A stretch of DNA of 64,000 nucleotides from Zingiber officinale (GCF_018446385.1 NC_056002.1:12844894-12908893), one strand, 5' to 3'; counted from the stretch's first letter, positions 25,220-38,600 are shown. A program made the numbers and translations. The notes: a model not told the origin generated them from the letters alone.

Positions 25220-28200
25220 ATGAACGAGACAAGAAGACATTCTGTTGATATCCCTCTAACTAGAACTCTTGTGGCTCTCAAAAGAGTCCGATCACTGAGA
25301 GACCCTGATACGAGCTCACTGAGCAAGATTGCTGCTTTAGTCAGCAATATCGTTTTGGAAACCAGCTCGTGCAATGGCCCAATTCTTGGATCAAACAATG
25401 GGTGTAAACAGAGTCTTAATCAAAGGATAAAAATGGATCCAGGACAGGGCAGCTTGTCGTATTGCCACCCTTTGGCTCTCGATGCATCTGCAACGAGATT
25501 GCCTAAGCACGCATGCATTCATGGTTCCTGTTGCGACAATGTGCGCAGGTCCTTAGACTCAAAGTTGACGTCTCCTTGTGCCGGTTATCTTGAAGAAGAG
25601 TTAGATTTGAGTCGAATTGGCAAATTCGAACAGCTTGAAATGATACGCTCTTCATCCCTTAAGCAATCCGTATATGAAAGATCATATTCTAGTAAGGATG
25701 TTGATGTTATGCGGAATGCTGAAGCTCAATGCACCTGCGCTGACGGAGCCTGTAAGCGTGTCTTGTGCTGTAAACCAGTTGGTCCTGCTTCTGAAAAGTG
25801 CGATTTTGTTTTCTCCAGAAACGGTAAGGGCGGACTAAGAGGCTGCTGTTCTAGAGCACCAAATTTTGATGATCGAAAGCATCTTTCTCATGTTAAGGGC
25901 CGGAAGTTTCCGTTGAATTCTCAGTTTGATAATGAATCTGTTTCTGGTGGAACTGCTCCATCGCAAGAGAAAATCATGAGCTTAGTCGACAAATATGAGC
26001 CTAAAATGTTCCATGAGCTAGTTGGACAGGATGAGGTAACTCAATGTCTGTCAGATGCCATTTCCAGAAGAAAAATAGCACCGATTTATCTTTTTCATGG
26101 TCCTAGGGGTACAGGAAAGACCTCGGCAGCAAGGATCTTCGCTGCCGCTTTGAATTGCAACTCCCACGAGGATTGCCGGCCTTGTGGATCTTGCGAGGAT
26201 TGTAAGCTGGTGTTCAGCGGTAGCAGCGGGGTTGTCACTGAGTTAGATGCTTCAGAAGCTACTCATCAAGAGTGGTCAAAGTTCCTTTCAGAAAGTGCTC
26301 TTGCTCCATGTTCCTCACACTTGAAAATTTTCATCATTGACGAGTGCCAACTTATAGAAAGGAGTACATGGCCAGCCATTTGTAAGACCTTTGAGAAGCT
26401 TTCCAAACATGCTGTTTTTATTATGATTACTTCTGAACTGGATAAGTTGCCCTCGACAACTCTGTCTCTGAGTCAAAGATATCATTTCTCGAGCCTAAAT
26501 AAGGATGATATAATTATCAGGTTGCAAAAAATTTGCATTGAAGAAGAATTAGAAGTTGAGAAGGATGTGCTTATTTTTCTTGCCAAGGAATCAAGTGGTT
26601 CTCTTCGTGATGCAATAGCAACACTTGATCAGCTGGCTTTGCTCGGTAAAAGGATAACCTCATCCCTTGCTTATGAACTAGTAAGTAGTAATGCACTGGC
26701 TGCTTCGCGCACTTGTGACCATTGACAATGCACGGAAGGTAAATTTAATTGTGTTTGTTGTTCAGATGGGCGTTACTTCTGAAGCTGATTTGCTCAATCT
26801 GCTACGATCTGCGCTATCTTCAGACACTCCTAGTACTGTTAAACGAGCAAGGGAGCTTATGGGCACTGGAATTGATCCAATGAAGCTAACATCTCAGCTT
26901 GCAAAAGTGATCACTGATATTCTTTCTGGTGGTGGTGGATCTATTGCTTCCAAATTCGGTAAGAGCATGTAATGGTCTTGTTTTCTATAGGGATGATAAG
27001 GTGTACTGGCAAAAACTATATGTTCATTGTTCAAGTATCAGAAATTGTTTATTTCAATTTGAAAAACTGAAAGCAATAAAATGTGATTGCTAAATGAATT
27101 TACGAACATGTTTTAGTTCTTTCGGTGTATATTGGAAAATTGATCGATCACAATAGAGTATCAAGCTAACACTATGTGCCAATTAAAACTACTGATAGCA
27201 TGTTATGTTTTATACATTCGAGTTCATCTTCACCCTTGAAAAGTTACCTTTGCAGTTGCTGAAGCTAGTAAGGAGAAACTGACCAATGCATTGAAAATAC
27301 TGGTTGAAACTGAAAAGCAATTGAGAACTTCAAAGGATAAATCTACATGGCTCACTGCAGCCCTTCTACAGTTTAATACTGGAGAATCATTTTCCTCGTC
27401 AAACAAGAAGGATCCTAAGGCATCTTGTGAAGTTGCACACTCAAGAGGTAGTCCAGTATTTTGATCCAATTTGTAATTCAAATAATGTTCAATTTGTTGA
27501 GGGTAAAAGCTTGATTTATTTGTTCTATGCAGATGATGATAAATATTTATTAACGTCACAAAAGGAGAGTATGGAAAGTTCTACTTTTTCGAACAATCAG
27601 TTATCTGATTTGGAAAAGCATTATGATGAAGCAGAACTAAAATACATATGGAGGAAAACCATCAAGAACTGCCAGTCAAAATCACTAAAAAACTTCTTAT
27701 CAAAAGAGGGCACTCTGGCGTCTATTCGGGTTCATGAAGGTAAAACAAGTTGCAGTCTTGATTTTTGTTAAGGATAGAAAATGTTGTTGGTTAAAAAAAA
27801 AGAAGTTTTTGAGTCAATTCTTAACTGAATAAGCAACATTGATTTCCATGAGTTCAGTTGTTTTGATAAGGTAATATCAAACTCCTTTTTTCTTCTTTCA
27901 ATTTTCAGGTATGGCAGTTGCTGATGTAGTATTTTGTGATCTGGATCATGCGCATAAGGCCGAAGAATTCCGAGAAATAATTGTAGCTTCTCTTCAAAGC
28001 ATTCTTAGTCGCAATGTGGATGTTAGAATCAGTCTCAGTGGATCGGCTTCAATTAGGATGTCCAGAAGAAAACCATTCAGATTTTTATGCTGCACTGGTG
28101 GAAAGCAAAAGACAGTATATTCATCCACAAAAGGTACAAATTTTCGTGGAAGAAGACTCTGCCATTGCTTGCAGGTGGATTTTCAAAAACACTATACACG

Positions 28201-28222
28201 CAAGGAAATCGACAAACCTTGA
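25220..28222 (+). CDS. STICHEL-like AAA protein, DNA polymerase III gamma/tau-related
   Basis: Five exons (25220-26680, 26766-26958, 27256-27447, 27533-27739, 27909-28222) join in frame into 788 aa. The N-terminus has the family's RVRSLRDPD motif near residue 30. From about 255 comes the gamma/tau-like core: KYEPKMFHELVGQDEV, Walker A HGPRGTGKTSAAR near 294, a zinc module CRPCGSCEDC, Walker B FIIDECQ near 370, and SLRDAIATLDQLALLG. Exon 3 keeps the conserved EKQLRTSKDKSTWLTAALLQ. Arabidopsis STICHEL controls trichome branching with kinesin and actin partners; its paralogues are less known, and their polymerase-like core is not thought to replicate DNA. At 788 aa this is far shorter than STICHEL (about 1,200), so it fits the shorter paralogue group. 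The 3' end is the least certain: another frame stays open to 28343, so a late splice or frameshift could change the tail. Confidence 0.87.
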
Positions 28223-28618
28223 AAGGGGAAGTGAAACCAACAAACAGTTTGAGTTCTCTTCGCAGACAAAAGAAATTAACGCCGCTCCTAATATGATCTA
28301 TCAACATGAATCTATGGAAGATATCCATAGTTGTTTTCCTTGAAGTCGATCATCATCGAAAGAGAATGTGGAATGGTTCCTACTACATTTGCTTGTGGCA
28401 TTCAAAGCAACACATTCAACTGAATGATACTCATTTCTTTTTGATCTGAATGCATCTTCTGTATTCATGAAAGAAACTTGTATTTTCTATGAAACAGATA
28501 TTTTGATCGAATCAAATATGTTCCTTGTTCTCTCATTAATCTATTGTAGATTTTGCTTCAATCTGGAAAGAAAGAGGTTAACATTTTAATGCTGTTGCTG
28601 ATTTTGAATTGAAATATG

Positions 28619-28621
<3 letters not shown>

Positions 28622-28685
<64 letters not shown>
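28622..28685. repeat. (TA)n microsatellite
   Basis: An uninterrupted run of about 32 TA units some 400 bp past the STICHEL-like stop codon. The surrounding 28223-28950 is AT-rich and must hold that gene's 3' UTR; nothing else was seen. Confidence 0.97.
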
Positions 28686-28690
<5 letters not shown>

Positions 28691-28951
28691 AGGTTGCCTT
28701 TAAGATATTTACCTCATTTAAAATTAAAATTTTAGTCGTTTATTATTCTCTTATTATTTTTAATGTATTTTTAAAAATAAAATTTGATTTTTGATTGGAA
28801 AAAATGTATAAAAACACCATGCGATTCAAAACTATGATTAAAGAATTACAAAAAAAAAATTGAAAATTTTTAATCTGATTATTTTCCTACTTGGAGGATT
28901 CCTTCATCGGATCGGATCCAGTTTAAATCCGCCTTCGCCATTCGGATCCAG

Positions 28952-28959
28952 TATATAAA
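28952..28959 (+). promoter_or_regulatory. Candidate TATA box of the ABC1K-like gene
   Basis: TATATAAA lies directly before a pyrimidine- and GC-rich leader (28985-29280). A likely 5' UTR intron follows (donor GTGAGT near 29285, acceptor TTTCAG near 29440), leading to the ATG at 29503. Spacing fits a start of transcription near 28985. Confidence 0.55.
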
Positions 28960-29502
28960 TTCCTCCCACGCGTGAGGTGCCCCAATGAGCACGTGGGAAC
29001 ATCTTGTCTCTCTTCCGGTGATCGCCGTTTATGCTCTCCCCTCCTCTTTCCCGTTCCTTCCGGTCGCCGCCTCCTCCGGCGAAGTCAACACGTTATCTCT
29101 AGTCCCAATTTCTGCGATCTCTTCCTGTCATTACTTGAATCGAGGTGGAGAATCCGATTTTCCTCCGGCTCGTTCGCCCGTGCTTTATAGCCCTAACGCC
29201 GAGCTGTTGCTTTGATCTCGCCGGCGATTGTGATGGGTTCGTTAGGCGTCCGATTTTACTTGCTTCTAGTCCGATATCTAGCTGTGAGTTTTGCCCTTAA
29301 ATACATGATTGGTGTTTCTTCCCCATGTAGATTATGTGCGAAAGCTTCGCCTTTTGGGTAAATCCATTTTGAGTGGCTTCCCTGCCTCGTTTCTGGTGTT
29401 CCGTTTTTGGTGTTTCTCCTTTGGCGTCTGATTATTTCAGGTGACGTTGGAGTTAAGAGGGTTTGGCTGTAGCAAAAGAGGAATCCACAGACTTGTCAAA
29501 AC

Positions 29503-32500
29503 ATGCCGAGGTTAGTTTTTTTGGGGACACGATTAGTGGTCCATGATAATTTTTCGGATAGCAAGCATAAGTTTGAAATTGTTAGCTATATGCCACTTGA
29601 TTTCTTCTATTGGAGACTTAACCAAGGCATGTTTTTTGCTGAAAGTTTTCAGTGCCACATCTCACATCTCTTAGTTGTGACATAATTGTAGCAATTCTCT
29701 TAAATCTAATTCACGGTTGCTCCTAAAGATCTGAAAATTTGAAACTTTCACCTAGTCTAAAACCAAGCAGGAAAGTAGTTCATTTATTTCCTACATTGCT
29801 GATGCTTATAATAGTGATAATTCCGTAATACCAGCTGCTAGAAAATAACTGTTGTCTTTTAGTTGGAGAAATTGATTCGTCTAATTCCTTGGTAAATTTT
29901 TTAGCCTGGCTTTGAAACCTTGTGTGTCTGTTACCATAGTTTAGTCCAGGGCCAAGAACTTCTATCCACATGAAAAAATTGAATGACCAGTGCTACATTG
30001 GTCACCAATTTACAAACCTAATGCCCTTTGCCTTGTACATAATGTACATATCTAAATATTTTTCATTTATAGGCTAGCATATATCTAGTATTCTAACCGG
30101 ATTGTTGCAGTTATATTATGAACATATACCCTACTTTGATTTAACACAATTTAACACATTTTTCACGCATTTCTAGGTATTTGGATTTTCTAAAAGTCAA
30201 AAAAGTTGGCAACACTTTTCGGCAAAATTCAAGAACTATTTTTGCCAATACAAATCCTAGATTATCCTCAACAAATGCTTTAGCTTTCTCAGACAAATTG
30301 CTTCCTCTGTACAAGGTTTTTGGTAGACAACATAACCTATTGATACTCTCTAAAATTGAGGAAAACATGTCCAAGAATAACCCCTTCAGGAAGGTTTTTG
30401 CCCTTTCAGCTCAGAAGTCAGTAACCCATCATTCTCAAGTTGCCTGGAAAAAGTTTTGTATGACATACTCTTGCAAAGGAATTGTCTCTTCACCTATCAG
30501 GAAACTAGCTTGTGCTACATGCTTTCATATTGCTCGATCCCCTCTAGTCCCTACTTTTCTAGCTTTTGTTGCTGGGGAGATTGCATTATCCAAGATGGCT
30601 TGGTCAGATGGGGAGTATTTTCCATCACGTAATGAACTTTATATGCGAGCACAAGATAGCCATATTTTCCTGGCTTCGATTGTTCTCTCAGTCTTGGAGT
30701 GTTTTATTTTGTTACTGAGGGCAATCTATTTGGCCATCTTGTTTTCACCTATGATGGTAACGGCTCCATTTGCTGATAGTTCTGGTACTTGGTTCAGGGA
30801 AGTGTGGATTCATCTTGTTCGTTCTACTTTGGAAAAAGCAGGGCCAGCATTCATAAAATGGGGTCAATGGGCTGCGACACGTCCGGATCTCTTTCCTAGT
30901 GATCTTTGCACTGAGCTGGCAAAACTTCATACTCATGCACCTGCACATAGTTTTTCCTACACAAAAAAGTCTATAGAAAAAGCCTTTGGCCGCAAAATAT
31001 CTGATGTTTTTGAGAATTTTGAAGAGGAACCTGTGGCATCTGGAAGTGTAGCTCAAGTTCATCGGGCTTCCTTGAAATTTCAACATCCTGGTAAACCACT
31101 AAAACATGCAGTTGTTGCTGTAAAAGTTAGACATCCTGGTGTTGGTGAGTCGATTAGGAGGGATTTTGCAATTATTAATATGGTGGCCAAAATTTCCCAC
31201 TTTATCCCCACACTGAGCTGGTTGCGCCTGGATGAAAGTGTGCAACAGTTTGCTGTTTTCATGATGTCTCAAGTAGATCTTGCTAGGGAGGCTGCACATC
31301 TGAGCCGCTTTATCTATAATTTTCGCAGGTGGAAGGATGTATCTTTTCCAAAACCTCTCTACCCATTTGTCCATCCTGCCGTGTTAGTGGAGACTTTTGA
31401 ACATGGAGAAAGTGTTTCTCACTATGTTGATGAACTTGAAGGACATGATCGACTCAAGAGTGCTCTTGCTCATATTGGAACTCATGCACTCTTGAAGATG
31501 CTTTTGGTATAGTCTTTTTTTGAGTTCTTTGGTGTGTTTTTATGCCATCCTATTTTCTAGGTTATGGTCTCAGTGTTGCATATTATGGATGAATAGATAA
31601 CTCCTTATCCTTTTTGCCTGTCTATGTTACTTTCACATCCACATGGTTTGTGGATCAGTTAAGTTCACCACAATGAAGTGCATTAGTCTCAAAAAAGAGG
31701 GTTACCAAATTTTTTGAATCCTTCTCTGTTGGTGAACTTACATGCAATTTTGTTTCTACTAGTTTTTCATAGAGCATCTTTACACGTAATGTTGACGGTC
31801 TTCCACAAAAATGTTAAAACCTTTTGGTCCTTTCAAGGATAAGAATCAAGGTCTTCATCACTTTTTCTAATGGAAATTTCCTCAAGAACACATGCAGCTT
31901 TATAACTATTTCAACATTCCATTTGTTCTTGTTTAGAATCAATATTTTTTTGGAGCTGGTCTTTCTTTTCATAGTGACTTAAAGTCAATTTTCTACAGGT
32001 GGACAATTTTGTCCATGCAGATATGCATCCTGGAAACATCCTTGTTCGGACTCAAACCAAAAGCTCTAAAAAAGGAATAGTTAAATCAAGGCCTCATGTG
32101 GTCTTTCTTGATGTAGGCATGATTGCAGAGCTTTCGGGTACTGATCGTGTAAATTTACTTGATTTCTTTAAGGCTGTAGCTCTTCGAGATGGAAGAACTG
32201 CTGCTGAGTGCACCTTAAGGTTATCAAAAAATCAGAAGTGCCCTAATCCAAATGCCTTCATTGAGGTACTTTATGTTGCTCCCTCCTTTGCATGGTCAAT
32301 TTTCCCAATAGTTGTCTTTCTCTATGTTGCAATATTTTTTTTGGTGATTGGTTTATCTGCCTTATCATGTACATGTAGAGTTGTAATGTGTTGTTTGGTT
32401 TTTAAGCACTAGTAAATTGAACAATGCTCCATAGTTCTTTCATGGAACCTCAAAATGTTCATATGATCAGAATCTTCAATTTTCAGTATTAAAAATCACA

Positions 32501-34618
32501 ATGTTTCTCTATTAAATTCTTGCATTGAGAATATAATCCTGGCAGCATGACTATTTAAGCTCTACTTCTAAGTGCCACAACTAGCTTGTATCCACATTCT
32601 AGGCTAGTTTTCTTATTTGTATCTTCTTGGAAACCTCTGTATAAATCAGCTTTGTCATTCTTGGATCATCTGCAGGAATGCCAGGAAACATGTTCAGTCT
32701 GTTAAATGTGCCATGATTGGTTTTACAGATCTACAAATGCTACAGTAAAGATTTTTCACATGGTGCCTCTGACAACTAGAGTGATGCTTAGTGGAGTCTT
32801 TTCTAGTTTAGTAATATAACTATAGTATACCTATTTTTATTCATTAGCATGACCTTAGGTATCAATAGTTACAATTTGTGATATTCTTTTAGCCTAGTTG
32901 TTCTATATTGCACATTAATTCAAGCCTTTATCCTGTTTTTTTTTTTTTTTTTGAAAAATGGTATAAACTTACTGCAACTGTATTCTAATTTATTAGATGT
33001 ACAAGAGTTCCATTTGTTTCAAGTTCTTGTCATTTTGTTATAATAGGCAAGTCAAATAAATTTGTATCCCTACTTTGATGATTGCACTTGATTTCACTTG
33101 AGCTGCATTTCCTATCTGTTCTCTACTTCAGATAACTCATTTTCCTGCACAGTAGTGCTTCTTTAGTGGTGATTTGTCAATTAAGAGGGAGACACTTTTC
33201 TAATATTTATAGTTGATAGACCATCACACTTGTCTATGTGAGACTAATGAGCATGAGTTATCCTAGTTTCAACGTACTCCCTCAAGTCCGTCATGACTCT
33301 GATGGAGGTATGAATCTAGTTTTGATATCATGTTACATTAGAGTGAAGCTCATTCTATCTGAAAATGAGTCCTCACTAGAAATGGGAACACTCTTATATA
33401 AACATAATGAATCACTACACTTGTCCATGTTAGACTAATTGACCTGGATCTCCTAGTTTCAACATCAATCATCTCTAAAAATGCAGCAAACCTTTTATAT
33501 ACATATATAAAATAAATTTCTTCATCTATTTTCCATATTCCTATCAGCATTAAACATTCATGAGCATGCAATTTTTTCTGATGCATACACATCATGCTAC
33601 AGGAAGTAGACAAGTCATTTACTTTTTGGGGCACGACAGATGGGGATGTTGTCCATCCAGCTGAATGCATGCATCAATTGCTGGAACAAGTGCGCCGTCA
33701 TAAAGTTAATATTGACGGGAATGTTTGCACTGTGATGGTCACCACTTTGGTTCTGGAGGTAAATGTCTTGATTTACTTTATCATTTTCTAGTTTTGTCAA
33801 CTTGTTCTTTATGATCTTACAAAAGCCAAAGTTGCTTATATCACTTTCTGCAACATGAAATGGTATTTTAGACCTTTTAAGAGTTTTCTACACAATTGGA
33901 CTGGTTTTGTCAAAACCAGTGGGTCAATGATTTCAACACAAATCAAGCAGTTCAACGGTCGGCAATTCAATGGCCTATATCATCTAACCAGGAAAGTGGC
34001 CCGGGGACGTGAGTCCAGTTATTTCCAGTCAAACCGGACTGGACACTTTGGTCCGGATTTAATAACTATTGTGGGTCAAAGAAGTTCGAAACAAATTCTG
34101 GTTTGGGCTGATATTTGAAAACCAAGTCAAACTCTTGTAACATAGTTTCAGCTTTCAAGTAAAGTATGCAATAATTTCTAATAAAAGGTCAATTAATTCA
34201 AAATTAAAATAAGATGCATATATTTTTTAATCAAATGTGGCAAACCACAATAATAGTTCCCTACACAAGCATAGTTCTTCAAAGATTGCATTAGCACATG
34301 CAAAAGGTTCCTGCTCGGTAATCACTTGCTACACAGAGTCTTAAGCTCTTACTTGTTCATGCTCTGGAAATTTGTCATGGAAACTAATCTATTTTGACTC
34401 GTCTGCTCCTGTTCTTTACGAAAAGGCATTCAAAGCTATGATTAGCCTGTTGCAGTTTGGTTAGTCTTAATGCAATTTTTCATTTGAATTTTCTGCAGGG
34501 CTGGCAGCGTAAGCTCGATCCAGACTATGATGTGATGCGCACACTACAAGCTCTGTTATTCAAAACTGATTGGGCTCAATCCCTTTCCTACACTATTGAA
34601 GGACTCATGGCTCCTTAG
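29503..34618 (+). CDS. ABC1K/UbiB-family atypical kinase, ADCK2-like
   Basis: Five exons (29503-29510, 30177-31506, 31999-32265, 33603-33758, 34499-34618) join in frame into 626 aa. Exon 1 codes only ATG CCG AG; the join restores arginine and continues into a basic N-terminus that could be an organelle targeting peptide. Hydrophobic segments lie near residues 120-135 and 165-195. The family-defining KxGQ motif is FIKWGQWAATRPDLFP. The nucleotide loop is VASGSVAQVHRA, where many ABC1 proteins have an alanine-rich loop, and the ATP lysine is in AVVAVKVRHPGV. The catalytic H-x-D-x-HPGN is VHADMHPGNILV and the DFG equivalent is LDVG. Such proteins support ubiquinone or prenyl-lipid metabolism in mitochondria or plastids, with ATPase rather than ordinary kinase activity in those tested. 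The SGSVAQV loop resembles ADCK2, pointing to the mitochondrial branch. Large introns hold no other gene. Confidence 0.9.
33221..33465. repeat. Spaced direct repeat in ABC1K-like intron 3
   Basis: A phrase of about 50 bp (CACACTTGTCTATG, GACTAATGAG, CTCCTAGTTTCAAC-type) occurs at 33221 and again, with changes, near 33411. The spacing of about 190 bp could mark the ends of a small degraded element; no target duplication was identified. Confidence 0.45.
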
Positions 34619-36101
34619 AGAAATGGCTCCCTTTCAGTTTATCGACAGTGAATTTTGAAAAAAAGTCTACCTACGTACTACGTTGGGATAGGCCTTGCAA
34701 TTTTGCTTTTCAGCATTTTTTTTCAAAAAGATTCTACAGATTTTTAGTCGCCATTTTGGCAAAACATGAAATTCTGGTAGATAAATGGAAAATACATGAA
34801 AGCATGTGTTCAGATTTTAATACCGCGTATGATCACGCTATTTTCCCTGGATCTAGGAGCTTCAAATTAGATATTGAGCTATTAAATTGCATCTTCTGGT
34901 TGATTAAATATGATTATTATTATTATTTATTATTGTTGTTGTTGTTCATGATGTTGTTGTCATTATTCCCATTTAGTAGTTGAAGTTTCATCCTTAGAAG
35001 TACTTTTCTTGTCTGAATTTTGAATTGGCAATGGAAAGGATACCGCAAGTGTAAAAGCTCCAAGAACACAAATTGAAGCTGAATGGAAGAATGATAAAAA
35101 AAAAATTCTTACTTTTTTTTCTCTAAAAAAAATATTTTAAAGAAGTTGGAGGGTTTTAATTTGAAGTGTGGATGAAGTGAAAAGGCTATGTAGTTTAAGG
35201 CAGGCGCTCTACTTCGTAAATTGTAGATTAGAGGATGGTTATTGGTCCACTAAATATGATTAATTGAGTTTGGTGACCTCATTTGTTAAATAAGTGAGAA
35301 CCATCAAAATTAACTAATAGATATAGTGGATCAGATCTCCGTCCTCAGTTTAAGGAGGTTTGAAGGAGTTTGTTGGCTCAACAAAACTCGATAAATCTAA
35401 TAAATTTATAAAACAAAATCACAAAATGCACGAGAGAAAGGTTCTAAGCTCCCATGTGGCTCAATGCAATCTTCCAAACCTCAAAGAAAGGAGTTTACAT
35501 CTCAGCTCTAGGTCATCGACTTAATCGTACAATACAATCGGGACAAACACTTCCACAGTCGACCAAAATCAATGGACATAGTCCATGTCTAGTCTAGATA
35601 GCACTTTCCATCATCCTCCACAAACTAAAATGAAAAACCAAAAAGGAGTTAACTATGTACTAACTTCTATTCATTGTTCTAAGGCAACAAGAATGAAAAG
35701 AAAATGTGGTCGGTTAATTCTACTTTTGTTTTAACAGAAAAAGATCCCTTGCAAAGTGACCCGAAGGAGGAGTCTCTTCTTCTTCCAACTCGGTTGTGTA
35801 AGTCTCCTTTCCTGGACTAAATATTCCCGACATAACTTTGTTGCTTTCGACTAGACGACGAGAAGAATTCATAAGTACAACTAAGCAATTAATAACTTAA
35901 CCTTCTGTTTTAGGACGATGAGTCAAAAAATAGATCGATATGTGAGGAGCTCCCAAGGCAACACAAACAATCTTCTTTCCAATCTCCTCTCAATATACGA
36001 ATAAAGGTAAAGCAAGAAAGAAGAAGTCCATTTGTGACCATTCCTCGATAAAATTTTGAGATTCAAAATGGAACAAGGAAGGAGTTGGTTGGTAGTTAAA
36101 C
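34619..36101. other. 3' flank of the ABC1K-like gene and intergenic DNA
   Basis: Holds the 3' UTR of the ABC1K-like gene, a (TTG/ATT)-type simple repeat near 34910-34950 and otherwise unassigned sequence. No coding frame with a recognisable domain. Confidence 0.4.
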
Positions 36102-36104
36102 TTA

Positions 36105-37186
36105 GGATGTGTTTGGTTCAAGTCATCATGTATAACCTTAGTTATGTGATTACCAAGTAATCACATAACCAAGGTTATAGGGAATAAAACATAACTAAAT
36201 GTTGTTTGGTTCAACTTAAGTAATGCAACAAAAACTTGTTTGTTTGAATGTTTTAATGAATACCCTAGTTTAATATTTTACCGTATTACCCTCAGTTACA
36301 AAACCAACTATACATAATATTATTATTATTATTATTATTATTTATTATTATTATTATTATTATTAATTTATTTTTTAATGTTTTTTTACTTTTCTTTTTC
36401 CTGTATATTTTTTTTACTTTTTTATGTTTTTTTTTAAATTTTTTAATGTTTTTATATTTTTATATTATTTATATTTATATTTTTTTTTACATTTTTTAAA
36501 TTTAAATTTTTATGTTTAATTTTATTTTTATTTTTAAAATTTCTATAATTTTTTAAAAATTTTTAATTTTTTTTAAATTTTCAAAATTTTTTAACATTTT
36601 TAAAATTTTTATTTTTAAAATTTTTATTTTTTTTTAATTATTTATTTTTTAAAAAAAATAAATTTTTAAATTTTTAAAAGCATTTTTTTTATTTTTTTAC
36701 ATTTTTTTAATATTTTTTCTCTTTTTTTTCATGTTTTTTCTTATCGGAGGGTATTTTTGGTAAAAAAAATTCGTTAACCCCGGAATCAACAAAAACCTTA
36801 GGGTGCGTTTGGTTTGCACCGTTTTCATTTCCATTTTCTGGAAAACGCGCGTTTTCTAGAAAACAAAAAATGACTTTTTGTCATTCTCTGTTTTTCTAGA
36901 AAATGATAGCCAATTTTTTTGAAAATGCGCGCGGAAAACGCAAACCAAACATCCTTTTTCAGAAAACGAGCGTTTTCCAAAAAATGAAAATGGAAAACGT
37001 GCGTACCAAACACCCCCTTAGTTTTCTGAGGTTTTCCGATTCCGGGCTGCATGACCCTTTTGCTGACGTGTCGGGCATGAAACATTACTTGGGAATCATC
37101 GAATACCTAAACCAAACAAGATTTTTGTTGATAACCTTGGATGGATAACCAAGGTTATCAAGAATAACCCCAAATCAAACACACCC
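36105..37186. mobile_element. Outer MITE, Harbinger-like, with TTA target duplication
   Basis: The left end GGATGTGTTTGGTTCAAG is an imperfect inverted copy of the right end (CAAATCAAACACACCC). The element is bordered by TTA at 36102-36104 and 37187-37189. Subterminal AACCTTGGTTAT-type words also occur in both orientations. The interior is an extreme A/T region with an (ATT)n run at 36320-36365, and it hosts a second MITE. TTA duplications with such ends fit the PIF/Harbinger group. No transposase is encoded. Confidence 0.8.
36801..37017. mobile_element. Inner MITE nested in the outer MITE
   Basis: 217 bp with left end GGGTGCGTTTGGTTTGCAC and right end CGTGCGTACCAAACACCCC, inverted copies of each other, flanked by TTA at 36798-36800 and 37018-37020. 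The interior is full of TTTTC...GAAAA words around GCGCG (for example GGAAAACGCGCGTTTTC), giving several small hairpins. Confidence 0.85.
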
Positions 37187-37193
37187 TTAGAGT

Positions 37194-37342
37194 AATGATA
37201 TACTTAAGGAAAAAAATTCAAGGAAAAACTCAAGGATAGAAACATAAAGTCACAATCCATCATTTCACTTTTTATGAGACTCATCATTTTATGTGTTTAT
37301 CCTTGAGCTTTTCCTTGAATTTTTTTCCTTGAGCATATCATT
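37194..37342. mobile_element. Short foldback element
   Basis: The first roughly 50 bases (AATGATATACTTAAGG, AAATTCAAGGAAAAACTCAA) are the reverse complement of the last 50 (TTGAGCTTTTCCTTGAATTT, CCTTGAGCATATCATT). A loop of about 45 bases separates the arms. It starts only 5 bp beyond the outer MITE's target duplication. Confidence 0.8.
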
Positions 37343-38600
37343 TTTCTTAAACTTAACATAAAGTGACTATATAAGTGGGGACAAGTGGTGGGAGAACATG
37401 AGCTCCAACTCATCTCCTTCTCTTCTTTTAGTTGCTCAATTATTATATTAGATTCCTCAATGCATCTATGATTGATTATTTTTTTTTTATGTTAGAATTA
37501 AAAGTTTTAGTTAGTTATTTTAATTATTAAATAGATTAGCTCGGGTGTAGGAGTATCCATATCAGTTATCCTATTTTAAGATTTTATTTTAAATTTTGGA
37601 TAATGTAACTAAAAATTCTTTGTATTTATCCTATTCATTCCTTAAATTTAGATTTGATGAATAGTAATTCTCTAAATTTAGGGAATGAAACTTCTACCCT
37701 AAAAATAAAATAATATTTTTTTAATATTTCTCCTTCCACTTAATCTTTTCAATCTCTCTCCTTTCACTCATTCCATAAATATAATAATAAAAAATAGAAG
37801 AAAGAGAATAAAATAATAAAAAATTAAGGAAGATAGAAATTTTAAGATATTTGATGTAGTGTATAGTGAAAAATAATTATCTAAATTTAATAAAGTGAAT
37901 TAAATTTTAGACTAGACCATGCTCTACATATTTTCTTTGTCTTGATCTATATAAATGTTTTAAAATTCTAATAAAATTCACACAAATCTTGTCTTTGCAT
38001 TACTTGAGGTCATTTCATTGGAACTAGTACACCATGTGGTCAACATTTTTGGCTTGTATTATTCATCAATTTAAAAATTAATACAATTTTAATTTTCAAT
38101 TTAATATATAATTGAATAGAAATATAAAGATATTGGAAAGCAATTCACATGCAAAAATATTTTGACATTTATTATTAATCATGATTCTTCGTGCAAAAAT
38201 TATAAAATAGAATAATGCTAGTTAGGATTATATAAGTTTATTATTTTGATGAATTTACCTATTATTTAAATTGAATGTAAAATATCATTAAATTTTGATA
38301 CATTGACATACGAAATAATTTAACAAAATAAAATTGATTGCTTTTGCATGGTATATCTCATCATTTCGAAATTTTTTATCATATTAAATACTGTATAAAA
38401 ATTTTTGGTATAAAAAAATATCCTTACTGTATAAAAAATCTGATATACCTATATATTAGATTTCTATATTTTCTTGTCCCTACTTTTGCCTTATTTTTAG
38501 TTTAAAAATATGTCAGTAGAATATGCCTTTTATTTTTCCAAACAATAACTCAACTTTAGAATAAAAAAATAATATATATATAAGAGGAGCTAAAAGCGGA
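37343..38600. other. AT-rich intergenic sequence, nothing recognised
   Basis: About 1.25 kb of A/T-rich DNA without coding frames of interest, inverted ends or tandem structure that I could see. Confidence 0.4.

Noticed and set aside
33855-34118. 87-codon open frame in the last ABC1K-like intron
   Set aside because: Lies between two exons that join in frame without it; it has small inverted words (ACTGGTTTTG-T-CAAAACCAGT) but no domain.
36825-37148. Open frames on both strands around 36825-37148
   Set aside because: They are the hairpin-rich interior and flanks of the inner MITE.
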